From Chalara sp. BL73 (Eukaryota; Ascomycota; Leotiomycetes; Helotiales): a stretch of 64,000 nt of DNA. The notes beneath the pieces are model-generated. The model made no database searches. It saw only the letters and a list, made by a program, of their open reading frames with translations, and was not told the origin of the DNA. A program made the translations under genes and the position numbers. The DNA is taken from NCBI GenBank assembly GCA_918026815.1, contig CAKJVC010000156.1, forward strand, positions 62,001 to 126,000, in the 5' to 3' direction. Below, piece by piece: positions 1 through 11,555 of this stretch (position 1 is its first letter; each line of letters begins with the position of its first letter).

Positions 1-2949
1 CAACGCTACCGTGTAGCCCCTAGCAGACAAGATGATGATGACGACCGTCGTTCAGCAAGGTTTGACTCGCGACTGGATTTACCCGCCCGCTCTGAGCGTA
101 TCGAAGTCGACCGTCGAGTCGAGCGCTATACTGGCGAGATCGATCGCCCACGTTCTGCTGTAGATATGCGACCTCGATCAAGTATCGTCGAGAGATATGT
201 AGATCGTGATGAACCTGATCGCCGGGAAGAACGAGTCAGAACCACTACCTATGAGCGGGACCGTGGGCGCGATTCCGAATATTGGGCAGAGAGTCGCAGA
301 GGATGGGAGCCAGAACGAGAAGTTAGGGAAACAGAGACGAGGGTTGAGAAGAGGGTTGAACGTCATGAACCACGTGAAGCCCCTTACGAAGTAGAGAGGT
401 ATCAGAGAGAGACCGAATATTATGATCGACCTGAGAAGACTCCTCCGCCAATTATAATTCGACAGCCAGCGCCCAAACCTCAGCAGATTATCGTACAAGA
501 AGCGCCATCTCCTCCTCCAATTGTTGTCCCGCAGCAACAAGAACAAAGCTATGAAATTGTTCGAAGAGAGGTTAAAGAAGAAATCCAAGAGCGGAAGCCT
601 TCGCCAAAACGGGAGGAGGATGAATATTATTATCGGAAAGATGTGCGCGAAGTCGGCCCAGCTAGAGAGGAGCGCGAAGTTGCTGTTTATGACCGCAGAA
701 ATGATTATCGAGATGACCGGAGATATAGAGACTATGACGATAGAGCATATAATGACGAAGATATGGTTGTTACGAGGAGAGTCGTCAAAGAGCGCGAACG
801 AAGCGTAGACTCGCACCATAAGAGACACCTTGCGGAAGGCGCTTTGGCGGGAGCTGGTGCAGCTGCTTTGCTTGCAAACCATCGAAGCAAGCAAGGAGCT
901 CCCGTGGAGCACCGTGGTAGGAATGTGGCAGGTGGAGCAGCTCTGGGTGCGATTGGCGCTGAGGTTCTCACCCGAGCACGAAGTCGATATCGCGAACACA
1001 ATGAGGGCAGGTCAAGATCGCGATCTAGGGGACATCCGGTAGTGAAGACTGCTCTTGGTCTTGCTGTTGCAGGCATTGCAGCTGCAGCGGCTGCCAAATA
1101 TGTCAAGGACCGCAAGGCGACTAAAGAGGAGTTGACCAGAGGACGAAGCCGAACACGAAGTCACTCCAGACGGCGTCGTCATTCTTCTACTGGATCTTAT
1201 TCTGAAGAAGAGATCACAACCACTAGAAGCAAGAGCAAGCATCAGGATCCAAAGCATCAAGCGGCTCAGATCGCTAAGGCCGGGGCAGCTACTGCAGCAG
1301 TCGCTGGTGTGGTCAACCATTTCCGCAACAAATCTAAAAGCAGAAATGGAGAGAGGTCAAAGTCACGTATTCGAACGGGCGCTGAGATCGCAGGTGCTGG
1401 TCTAGCGGGAGCGGCTGTGGCTGGACTGTACGAAAATCGTAAGGCAAAGGAAGAAGCAGATATTGAGGAGACTCGGATTCGAAAAGAACGGCGGAAGAGC
1501 AAATCCCGCAACCGTGACCGATCTCTTGGAGGCTATTCCGAACCTGACCCAGAGCTGGGAATGGTGCAGTATGGTACAGACCCAGTCTATACCCATTCAC
1601 AGACCACAACCTATGGACGCGGCTATGATCCATACGATCCTCCACTAGCTGGCGCTGGTGCGGGAGCGGCATATGGTCACGCAAGAGAACGTGGCCACAG
1701 ACGTCGCGATTCATCTTCAAGTTCGGATGACCACGGACGAAGCAGAAGCAGGAGCCGGGTACGAGACTTTGCGACCGCAGGTATAGCTACCGGAGCAGCA
1801 GCTATTGGAGTGAATGAATACAAGAAGCGGAAGGAAAGGAAGGAGGCCGAGCGTGAGCGGGAACGAAGACGTGAGTATCACTCGCCTGTCCGTCCCCGTT
1901 CACGATCTGCATCATCCATCAGGAGCAATTTGACGCGTCGACTGTCGAATCTAATCCCCAGATGATGATCAGGTCGTGAGGTATATTTCCTTTGTTCATA
2001 CCGTCATACCCACCAGCACTACAAAACACTCACTAACACGTCCCAGGTTATGAAGAGGAACCCGCGCCGGAGAACTACTATGCGCGCGACAACTACTCGC
2101 CTTCTCCTCCCCACGCCTCAGGCGGGTCTTACTACCCCGAAAATAACCAGTTCCCACCTCCTCCAACAGGTGCTGCATACGTCCCTCAAAATCAGCAGTT
2201 CCCAAACGACTCGCCCATTCCACCGTACAATCCCGCAGATTATGCACACCAGCACCCACATGATCCCTATGGTTATCCTCCAGTGGGTCGCAATGTGAGT
2301 AGAGACATGCCTTCCTCCAATCCCGCAAACCAAACCGAAATGCCGTATTTTCCTCCCCCGCCTGCGCAGCCGTTAGAGCACGAGGGTGCGCTAGTTTCAT
2401 TTCCCTGCCTTCTCTTTTCTCTATCTAATACTAACGGTGAAGAACACAGTAAATAATACATCAAGGCATAGACCTATCTCTCCGCAATCTTCGATCGAGA
2501 CCCCGCCTTCCAGCCCCGAACCTCAGAGCGCGAAATCCGTAAACTTCGCTCCAGAGCCTATTAACCATCCTCCGCCCCAACGATCCAAGACATCTGACCG
2601 CCACCCAGATCCAGACTCGGACTCTCCTTCCTCACCTACCCACCACCGCCATCGTCATCGCCGACATCGTCGCCGCACCTCCGACCCTTCATACAACCGT
2701 CCCTCAGAGCATCGCCGTCACAGACGCAACAATCGCACCAGATCCCCCACCCCCAGCCAGGAAAGTGACGAGGTCGAGGTCTTGCCCGATAGATTCGACA
2801 GCAAGGGCCGGCTGATTGAAACTTCATCCTCCAGAGGCGGGCAACAAGAGATGGCGGAGCGCCTCGCAAGAAGCTTCGGCGACGTGGTTGAGGGACGCAT
2901 GAGATGGAGAGATCTACTGACGGGGTTGGCCGACGGCGCACGGCGGTAA
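1..2949 (+). CDS. DUF3824-type Arg/Ser- and Gly/Ala-rich protein, 5' partial
   Basis: The reading frame is open from base 1, so the true start lies upstream. I place exons at 1-1870, 2047-2385 and 2450-2949. Intron 1 has a GTGAGT donor at 1871 and a CTAAC branch before CAG; intron 2 is 2386-2449 with CTAAC at 2431. Both junctions keep frame, giving Arg-Tyr-Glu-Glu and Val-Asn-Asn. The protein starts acidic and arginine-rich, then has about seven short Gly/Ala-rich hydrophobic stretches (codons near 835-900, 930-970, 1045-1105, 1270-1320, 1380-1430, 1645-1680, 1770-1815), each flanked by RS-rich basic linkers. Exon 2 is Pro/Tyr-rich and exon 3 is Pro/Ser/His/Arg-rich. This arrangement is typical of fungal DUF3824 proteins, whose function is unknown. 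The alternating glycine-zipper-like segments could mediate membrane association or self-association; that is inference. Reading through intron 1 would stop at 1965. Confidence 0.8.
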
Positions 2950-3529
2950 CCTATCTTTCTTTATTCATCTTTCATTTGGACTTAACAACGATAGAGGATT
3001 TCTTCTTTTCTTCTCTCTTTTTCTCTTCCCCTTCTACTTCGGAATTCGACGAGCGGCATTTCACAAGCGCGCGTTTGGAGGCATGTAACGACTTTATGAT
3101 GATGGATGACGACATTTTCTTTTTTATCTCTCTTTTTGTTTCGTTGAGTCTTTTGTATTTAGTCAGCGTCGTCTAGTTTATTTTTCATATCATGAGAGAT
3201 GAGTATATGAATTAGGGAATATGATAGATTTTTTTTTTTCAATGTCAGGCCAGAATTTAGTACATTGTGAGACTTGTAGCCGTAGATACGCAAGTAGATT
3301 TTTGATCTGGGTTTGTGCTCAGCCACCAACGAATGTATCATGATATAAGGAACATTGGAAATTCATCGATATAATTCCGAAACGCGTTATGTACTTCTAA
3401 AGCCACGCGTATGCCCTCCCCTTTCCCATGTGTCCCGCACAACGCCACATGAACCATTGTAAACCCCACGTTATCCATATGAACCCCCATATAAAACCAC
3501 TGCAAACCCCCGTAACTAGTAAATGAGAC
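2950..3529. other. Convergent intergenic spacer
   Basis: This spacer lies between the 3' ends of the DUF3824 gene and ATG7. It is T-rich and probably holds both 3' UTRs. I see no supported ORF or RNA gene in it. Confidence 0.6.
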
Positions 3530-5863
3530 TTAAAGTAGTTCTCCGTCTCCGCCATCTATATCTTCGCCCTCGCTATCCCAGTCCAGCTCGCTGGCCAACT
3601 TCTCTGCCTGCCGCTGCACCTCTGCAAGCCCGCTGAGCTCGCTGATGTATTCTTTATCCGTTAGCGCCCTTTTGATGAACTTCCAGCCCTTGGGGTCCGA
3701 TGACGCCGGGGCGGGCTCGGGGTCTTTTGTCGAGTCGTTGGTCTCGGGAAGAGTGTTCTCGAGATACGCATCGATGATGTTCTTTGAGCACGCCGAGCAT
3801 TTGTCGTATGCTACCCCGGAAATGAGGTGGTTGTTGAAAGTGCTGAGATAGCCACGGATCTGATGGGGGATGACGCCGAGGGGGTGGTTAGGTGGATCGC
3901 GCTCGTATTGTGGCGCGGATGACGCGGATGTGGAAGTAGATTTTGGAGCCGGTGCGAGGGCGCCGAGGGGATGTTGGAGGATGGATACTAAAGTCTCGAC
4001 AAGGAGGGCTGAGGCAATGGGTGCAATGCCAGGGCGTGTGACAGTACATTGTTGATCGAGGGTTTGGTCTTTGACGGACTGCTCAATTGTTAGTAGGGGT
4101 GATGACTGGGAGGAAAGAACAAACTCACGTCTCCTGGCGCGACTACATCGTTACAGAAATAACACCCTAATGCCGCTTCTCCGCCATCAAGGGGCGTGAC
4201 TCCGTGTCGCATAACAACATAGGTATCGAAGCCTAGGGCGGCATTCATGACAATTTTACCAGCTGCCTTGCCCATAACTGTGGGGAGCCATCGACTCTCT
4301 CGGGTGTCCATCAACAGAAAGATGACGTCATGCTCGTCAATTAGGTTTTGGAGCTTTGCAAAATCTGCTTTGGTCTTCGATTCATCGGTGATGGCATGAC
4401 CAAGCATAGGAACTGACATAACGTGGCCTTCGCTATCCACTCCAGGATAGATCTCCTGCAGCGCCTCTGCAGCCCTGAAAGCCTTCTTTGCTCCGCCGTT
4501 CAGACAATCTTTGTGATCGAATAGCGGCTGTCGGACCGGATTCGAGTATGAAACAGTGGCATTATCGATGAAAGTGATCTTGCGTACACCCCATGCCATC
4601 AGGCCGCGTGACACGAAAGTTCCCAGAGTTCCTGCACCGAGTAGGAGACATTTGGTCCGTTTAATCTTTTCGAGATCAAGGTCTGGTGCAATGCGCCATT
4701 TCATGAGCTTCAAGTTGAGATCAACAGATTGATCGGCAAGTTGTTGAGGGTCCATATACGGAGCTAGATCTGTCCTTCTGGCAGTGAGCTTTCCGTTGCT
4801 ATGTCGTTCCCAACCTGTGACTTTGGGCATCTCTGTCACTTCTGGGATTGGACCTGTTGCCTCTAGATTCATGATCTGGCTTCGGGGCTCGTGACGCATG
4901 GCGTGAACATCTCTATACCGTAGAATTTGAACTTTGGTGAGCTTGTACCGATATCTGATCAAGACCAGTAGATTGCGCAGCATCCACCCTGGGTTCTCCT
5001 CATAGGTAGATGGATCGACAAACGAGACAAATTGATCTTCAAATGGAATGCCGTCGAAGAAACCAGTCTCAAAGTCTCCCAAGGTACCGACGACCCACTC
5101 AAAGTCGAGCTTCGGAAGACGGTCCTCATCACCAGGGGTTCTTGGGGTAACAGGACGTGCATCCTCGTCTGCAGCTCGGTGCACTCTCTTAACTAAGAAA
5201 AAGCCATGTTGTCGCTGATCATTAGCGTATCTCCAGGTAGCGACTCTGTCTTCCAGGACTTCGGTTTCAGCGCTAGTAAAACGATTCTTTCCGGGCTCAG
5301 GTCCAACGATCTTCCATGCCGGATCCGAATGAAGCGCTGGAAATGCAAACCAATAAGTGAAAACATACTTCTTTAGATTTGCGAAAGATAAAATGGTAAA
5401 TGACGAGAGAAGTGATGGGATGGAGTATATAGTGCCGTCTTGTATTGCATCCCATATCTTTATTTGTCAGTAGCTGATGTCGGGAGAATGGAGAGAAACA
5501 CTTACTTGCTTGCCGCTCAAGTTGATCATAGCGGTCTTGTCTGCATCTTTGAAGTCCTCGATTGTATTGACATTCTTGATCTTTCCCTCAGCTCGGATAT
5601 AATCTTTCGGGGGGCTGAGTATATGTTAGTGTCATCCTCCCACAACAAGCTGAATAATAGACCTGCCCTTGACTTGTGAGCGCGTTTCCTAGAATCCTCA
5701 TCCGAGTACTATTCTCAGGCGTCTCTGCGGCCCGGGGCTCGTAAATACCGAGTACAACACGCGCCGAATCATCTAGCTTGTCGTGATCGATCTTGATTTG
5801 CGACAGAGATGTATAAAAAGGAAGCTCAATCTCTGAGATCCATGGTGCAAATTTGAGAGCCAT
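3530..5863 (-). CDS. ATG7: Autophagy E1-like activating enzyme ATG7
   Basis: ATG7 activates the ubiquitin-like proteins ATG8 and ATG12 with ATP and hands them to ATG3 and ATG10 during autophagosome formation in the cytosol. Exons, in coding order, are 5863-5667, 5614-5506, 5457-4129 and 4078-3530; total 727 aa, close to family size. The N-terminal recruitment domain begins MALKFAPW and contains the family's conserved stretch around [20 protein letters not shown]. The adenylation domain has the nucleotide loop GAGTLG (about residues 376-381) followed by [20 protein letters not shown]. The zinc-site CYFCND is present, and the catalytic cysteine lies in DQQCTVTRP (about Cys556), just after intron 3. 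The C-terminus is acidic. Intron 1 closes in frame only with a GC donor at 5666; a GT donor three bases further on breaks the frame. The other introns are GT-AG (5458-5505, 4079-4128). Confidence 0.95.
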
Positions 5864-6569
5864 CTGAAATAAAAAAGTCTATCCCGTCAGAAAAACAATG
5901 AGCAAAGATTGGCGATAAAGCGAAGGTCGCCCACTGGCCGCACTCTTCACCCAGAAGATGCCTAGTTATTCCCGATCGCTGCGCTTGAGATTTCAAAAGG
6001 TGGCGGGGCTGAGATGCCGAAGAGGGGTTTAGAGGATTCGATGTGATTTCTTAAAAGTAAATTCTTATCAGCAATCAGTGAGATAAAGGAATAAAGGAAT
6101 AAATAGCGTTATTTGCTCTTCTGCGAAGTTATAAAAGTGAGAGATTAGACTCAGATTGTGACTCTCTGTGTCAGGTGTAACTACTCACCTGAACCACTTT
6201 GCTGGCTAAGCTTGGGCGGCTCATGCGGCCGCATCCGCTGGCGCCAACCGCGCTCCTAAATATCACGTGATATTTGAGTTCATCCTCAAGAAATAGTAGT
6301 TCCTACTTCCTAATGTGTTTCAAATCTAGAGTCCTTTCAATCATTATTGTAACTGACAACTATATGGAATTAGAAGCTGCCCTCCAAGATGATGGGTCTG
6401 CCAACTGACTTTTTGTAAGAACTAAGAACAACATGTCATGCAAGGGCCACTGCAAGGGACCAACCCCGACTTGTCTTGGCAAGGCTGACCTGAGCTTCAG
6501 CTTCTCTTGTTTCTCCTTAGCTCTCGATTTCCATGTTGTAGACAAGACATCTGCTAAAATACTCTGAAA
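5864..6569. promoter_or_regulatory. Divergent ATG7 / dCMP deaminase promoter
   Basis: About 700 bp separate the two divergent start codons, so both promoters must lie here. Two perfect palindromes are visible: ATGCGGCCGCAT at 6223-6234 and AAATATCACGTGATATTT at 6258-6275. The second is centred on a CACGTG E-box, the core bound by bHLH factors in fungi. A role in controlling either gene is inference. Confidence 0.5.
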
Positions 6570-7749
6570 ATGCTCATTGGCCTTTGCGGAGGTATGTTGT
6601 GCTAGACAATGTTCAACTGTGGTTAACAATCGAGCAGGAATTTGTGCTGGCAAGCACACTGTTGCCCAATACTTGAGGGAGCATCACGGCTTCACCCAAC
6701 TCTATCTGCAAGAAGACCGCAGAGATTCCAACCCTAACACTGCAAATGGTACTTTGGAAGTCAGCGGAGAAGATGATGCGCTTAAACTGAATGGGGATCA
6801 CACATCCAATTGGATTTCTCGGAGGACCAAGGGCGAATTAAGCTTCTCCACCACAGACAGCCTTTTGGACTTCGTGACAAAAAGATGGAAGGAACGTTGG
6901 GTAACAACAGACATACATACGGAAGCCATTTTGGACAAGCTCTTTCGGCGCCCTTTCTTCATTCTAGTCAGTGTTGACGCGCCCGTCAGTGTACGCTGGA
7001 GGCGGTTTCAGACGCGTCTCCAAAAGTCCAAATCCGCCTCTGGTATCCCAAGTCTTGAAGACTTCCTTCTCCAATCCGACGACCACCTATACAACCCAGA
7101 CTCTGGCCTGCTTCCTCTCATATCTCGAGCTACTATCAGGCTTCTCAATACCTCCTCCGACCTAGCACATTTATATGCGACACTAGGCAAGCTTGATCTT
7201 ACAAATGAGGATAGATTACGGCCAAACTGGGACCAATACTTTATGCAACTCGCTTCTCTTGCAGCACAGAGAAGCAATTGCATGAAAAGACGCGTCGGAT
7301 GCGTGCTTGTGCGCGAGAAACGCGTCATTGCCACAGGGTACAATGGTACGCCTAGAGGACTGAAGAATTGTGGGGATGGAGGCTGTCCACGATGTAATGA
7401 TGGACAGGGATCTGGAGTATCGCTTGCCTCCTGTCTATGCCTTCATGCTGAAGAGAATGCCCTTCTTGAAGCTGGGCGGGAGAGAATACGGGAAGGTTCC
7501 GTGCTCTACTGTGATACCTGTCCCTGCTTGACATGCAGCATCAAGATATGCCAAGTTGGTATCACAGAGGTAGTTTATAGTTACAGCTACAGCATGGACA
7601 CAGAGACAGCTGCTGTGTTTTCACAGGCTGGAGTGAAACTAAGGCAATTTATTCCGGTGAGTTGTGCATGCCGATACTCAAGACCTTGACTGACATTTCT
7701 CTAGCCCGCAAATGGATTGATCCATCTGGAGAAGCAGTCATTATATTAG
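6570..7749 (+). CDS. DCD1: Deoxycytidylate (dCMP) deaminase
   Basis: The enzyme converts dCMP to dUMP with a zinc-activated water, supplying thymidylate synthase. Exons are 6570-6591, 6638-7656 and 7705-7749, giving 361 aa. The 22-bp first exon encodes MLIGLCG. Splicing (GTATGT donor, CAG acceptor) rebuilds a glycine-rich P-loop-like motif, GLCGGICAGKHT, as in the fungal enzymes, which carry a kinase-like N-terminal half. The C-terminal deaminase domain has HAEENA (His277, Glu279) and PCLTC (Cys304, Cys307), the zinc ligands and proton shuttle. Further conserved stretches are RRVGCVLV and TGYNGTPRG. The last exon adds PPANGLIHLEKQSLY. The start at 6570 is preferred because it alone supplies the N-terminal beta strand and closes the frame over the 46-bp intron. 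It is divergent from ATG7. Confidence 0.93.
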
Positions 7750-8423
7750 TCAAACAAATTTTTTCGGCCAATCATTCCATTTTCTATATTCTCTCCTTAT
7801 GATAAATGGCACAAACAAGTTCGGGATGTAGCGCAGACTTATCTAAGATGTAATTCCTCTCATCGTTGTCTTCCTTCGTTCAATCTCAGGTGGCCAGTGC
7901 GTATGGCGATATGTCATTCCTATCCCTACCTGTAATTCCATAAGCTTTTGGGCACAAGTAAGCTTTCGCGAGTGCTCGATTCAGTTCTTTTATTTTATTT
8001 TAATTCTGAGGTCCAAGCACTGCCTCGCAAACCAATGGAAACGAGTCATTCAATCTTTGTTGCATATCTAAGGGTTACAACGGCTTCGAGCTAGACGTAG
8101 CATAAAACTCTAGTTCTACGGAGTCTTCCGAAGCCTTGGCCTGTCAACCCCGATCAGGCCGACCGACGCAACCGAGGAGTTCGCTTATCTTCCAGGGTGG
8201 CCCCTTGCGAAAGGATCAGCCTCTGATCACTCGGTAAATCCTTCAAGCCGCTTTTGGCCAGTCCATCCATTTTGGGAATATGCATCACTATATTCTTAGC
8301 AATCTGCCTTTCTTCTATAAATCATCATTTCCATATGCTTCGTTCTCTACACCTCTTCACATTCTAAGCTTTCCTCAGCGCCATCACTCAATCTCTGCAT
8401 ACAATTTCACATCTATTTCCGAA
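7750..8423. other. Intergenic region
   Basis: This is the 3' UTR of the deaminase gene and the presumed promoter of the DUF1304 gene. A pyrimidine-rich stretch (about 8300-8420) runs just before the start codon, as is common in fungal promoters. No other feature is supported. Confidence 0.5.
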
Positions 8424-8789
8424 ATGTCTCTCATCTCCACCGCCCCAGTTGGCCTAGTCGCCGCCATTCACAGCTACATCCTCGTCCTTGAGTGTTTCCT
8501 CTGGACCACACCCCGTGGTCGCAAGACCTTCCGCCTTACTCCCGAGTTCGCGCAACAGACGCGGACATTAGCAGCGAACCAAGGTCTCTACAATGGTTTT
8601 TTAGCTGCAGGACTTATTTGGGGTCTGCTGCACCCAGATGCAGGTGTCGGGAGGCAGATTAAATTGTTTTTCCTGGGATGTGTAGCTACCGCTGGAGTAG
8701 TCGGAGCGGTGACGGCTAAAAAGGGCATTTTGTACGTGCAGACTGTGCCGGCGCTCGTTGCGGGGTTGGGAGTATGGTTTGGGCAGTAG
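8424..8789 (+). CDS. DUF1304 family small integral membrane protein
   Basis: This is a single-exon gene of 121 aa. I start it at MSLISTAP (8424) rather than the upstream in-frame ATG at 8280, because the extra 48 residues look like translated pyrimidine-rich leader and DUF1304 proteins begin directly with the first helix. The protein has four hydrophobic helices: one near the N-terminus ending in a HSYILVLECFLW pattern, then NQGLYNGFLAAGLIWG, then the FFLGCVATAGVVGAV region, and a C-terminal helix ending at the stop. The NQG(L/Y)YNGFLA motif is the family signature. The family's function is not established. Confidence 0.85.
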   Translation: MSLISTAPVGLVAAIHSYILVLECFLWTTPRGRKTFRLTPEFAQQTRTLAANQGLYNGFLAAGLIWGLLHPDAGVGRQIKLFFLGCVATAGVVGAVTAKKGILYVQTVPALVAGLGVWFGQ

Positions 8790-10057
8790 AGGCAGAATAA
8801 GGTTTGAGGAAGGCGGTTCATATGTCGAATCTTGTCGAGCAGGAGGGGAATAATCAATCCATGAGTCGTTATCACGCTGCAAAAAAAACAGCATCACACT
8901 CAATTTTTGGGATTGCCGGCTAGGTTAGGCAAAGCAATCAACGGTTATTCCCTCCTATAACTTGATACGTAAAAGTATGGCCGATTCTACCCTCGGCCTC
9001 TCGCTATTATATCCTTAAAGAACTGCTATAAGCTAGGCTGTCTCGTCGACATATCGATTCCCAATTCTTATGGCCATTTATGATCATAGTCATATACCAT
9101 CTCTAATCACTCAAACGTATAACTTACCACTCTCCCTTTGCCCTTTTCGCTGAGATTCAATATTCTCCAACTCGATTTTCATTTACAATGTTTTGCAATT
9201 TATCCAGGTTTACCAATCACGTCTACGCAGCGCCTGGATTAGTCAATAACTTATTTTATAACAGGTACCCATTAAAGCCAGACTCTGCTTTTTTTTCCGC
9301 TGGTTCCGTTTTAGTGTTTGGACGTGAGCAGCTGCCGCTTTAACCTGAGCCGAGGGGGAGCATTTCTGAGCACGGCTTGAGCTCGGCCTGAGCAATCTGT
9401 AAAGTATTAAGTTGACATTTTTATCCAAAAAAAAAAAAAAAAAAAACCATTAAATTTTTGTACTACAGTAATCCTCGCGTAATCCTAAAATGTAGTAATA
9501 TATTTACCAACACGCCATATGCCAAAACACCGCAACACTATTGCAAACATTGGATGGGATGTCGATTTGGTTTCGTAATGTGCATTCACTTCCTGTGTAT
9601 GGTACTTTTGCTTGGTTGGTGATTAACACAGCTACTGCCTGCATAGTTCACCTGGCTAAAACACCAAAATTTTGAGACAGCATCCTTCTTTATAAGCCTG
9701 CTTGTCAACACTTACAAAACACACATTATAACTTTGTTTGACCAGTACAATTGATAGTCTCTCAATTAGGAAAGAATTTCGGATCAAAGCGAAATTCTAG
9801 GCGAAGTAACAAGAAGATATTCCATGTCACCACGTATCAAAAAGAAAATTCCCACCTTGTGGAAATGCTGCGCAAGATTTGAGTACACCCACCTTAAACT
9901 CTTGCAACAAAGGCTTGATTATCGATATTCAGACTAATAATGTTCTAATGCCGCTTGAAGCTGAGTTGAGTCCTGTCATACAAACGCCACATCCATGCTT
10001 AACGCCCCTAATTCTAATCATCCGCCTCTTGTAGTCATATATCATTATTTATTAATA
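8790..10057. other. Intergenic region with a poly(A) run
   Basis: No gene is supported in these 1.27 kb. A run of 20 A residues at 9427-9446 follows a GC-richer ~150 bp segment (about 9290-9410), which is the shape of a retroposed SINE-like or processed fragment. I cannot confirm this without a repeat library. Confidence 0.4.
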
Positions 10058-11236
10058 TCAGACCCAGAAGCCTTTTATTGCTTGGTTGAAGCCGGTGTTG
10101 TAATCTGCTGTGGTTGCGCATCCACTCTCAGCCCTTGCATGTTCTGCTTCAGGTAACCATCGTTGCATCTGCTCAATCCTTGTCGAGTTCGCAGGGTGCG
10201 TTGACAGCCACTCAGGCATTTCCTGGCCGGCTGCTTTATGTGCCGCTTCCATCCTCTGCCATACACCGACTGCAGCTTTTGGATCATAACAGCTCTTTGC
10301 CATCATCAAAAGTCCAATATAATCTGCCTCAGACTCCTGTTTCCTGGACGCAGGCATTGTGACCCCGAAACCCAATGCGGCATCCCCAAGTATCCTTCCA
10401 AGACCGCCAGTGTATCCAGTAGCATCTAAAAAGATGAATAGCCATCGTAAGGGCGTAACAAGGACCATACTACTCATGGACTCAGCGGCGTGACGAGCAA
10501 GGTTATGCGCTATTTCGTGGCCAAGTATTGCAGCTAAACCATCGTCGGTTTTCGCTACATTGAGAATACCGCTATACACAAACACCTTACCACCTGGCAT
10601 AACGAAAGCATTCATTTCTGCGCTTCTTGTCAGAATGAGTGCGCCTCAAGGATAGAAATGTGACCTACCTCGAGACTCAAGCACAGTCACTTCAAAATCC
10701 ACATGCTCTAGATTGGCTCCGGCAATTAACCTCTTCATCACCCTCTGAACCATTCTTGACCTCGGATCCCAGTCAGGTATTATGCTCCCTTGTCGTGTTG
10801 CATCTTGCATCACTTTTCTGTACATAACTTCCGCCTCTTTCTCCACGGTTTCTTCAGAAAAGCACATGAAACGTCTTCTCCCTGACACTGGAACCTCCTC
10901 AATATGCGTAAGGTAGAATACTACCGCCGAGCCACCTGCAAAGACAACAATCCATTTTGTAGTAGGGTGCTTGATCGCGTGTGATATTCGGTCTGCATTC
11001 ACGAGAGGTTTCGCATGCTGGATTTGAGAAGGGTCCCATCGGATATGTCTAATCCTGCCAGGCGGCGACCCACGGTCGCCTGGGGAGCGTCCCCAGGGTT
11101 GATTTGATTCGAATCTTCTTATGGTTGGAGATGGGTGTGTGGCTGGTTTTGGTAAATTCAGACATCGTGATGTGGCTGGGGAGGGTAGTCGAGGTGTTGC
11201 TCTTCGTGTCAACGATCGGAAAACTCTCGCGAACAT
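10058..11236 (-). CDS. OMA1: OMA1-like M48 mitochondrial metalloendopeptidase
   Basis: OMA1 is a zinc protease of the mitochondrial inner membrane that processes stressed or misfolded membrane proteins. Exons are 11236-10669 and 10617-10058. Intron 10618-10668 has a GTAGGT donor and CGCAG acceptor and closes the frame (Arg-Glu-Met-Asn). The protein is 375 aa, typical for fungal OMA1. The first ~60 residues are Arg/Ser/Pro-rich without acidic residues, a plausible mitochondrial targeting sequence. One transmembrane segment follows (about residues 95-110, WIVVFAGGSAVVFYL). The zinc motif HEIAH is at about 223-227, and the third ligand is the first Glu of the SEADYIG helix, in line with M48. The C-terminal STHPANSTRIEQM motif is also typical. 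It is divergent from the kelch gene. Confidence 0.92.
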
Positions 11237-11555
11237 ATTGATATCTTACAGATACTACAACTTATCGTTTCAGTAGGCATAACCTTCAGAGCGATCGAGC
11301 TGAGGTTTGTGCGTTCGAAGTCATCTCGTTATTTCCTTGCGTCGCAATTCCTTGCAGCCTCATCAGCCTTCCTTAGTCATCGCATTTCCCCTGTCACTGA
11401 CGTCAGTGCCAAGATATTTTCACCTCTACACTTCCTCTATGTATTGCTCTATGTGTTGATTCATAGCTCATCAAACTGCCATTCCATTGATTAAAGAATA
11501 ATTCGTTGTATCTATGAGTATATATTTTATGTGAATTTCATGATATTTAGTTGAC
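11237..11555. promoter_or_regulatory. Divergent OMA1 / kelch promoter with a CRE-like palindrome
   Basis: A perfect 14-bp palindrome, CACTGACGTCAGTG, at 11395-11408 contains TGACGTCA, the site bound by CREB/ATF bZIP factors (Atf1-type in fungi, linked to stress responses). It lies between the start codons of OMA1 and the kelch gene. Regulation of OMA1 by a stress bZIP would make sense but is not shown by the sequence. Confidence 0.55.

Noticed and set aside
178..999. 273-codon open frame on the minus strand
   Set aside because: It lies antisense inside the DUF3824 gene, whose Arg/Glu-rich codon bias keeps the opposite strand open. No domain is recognisable.
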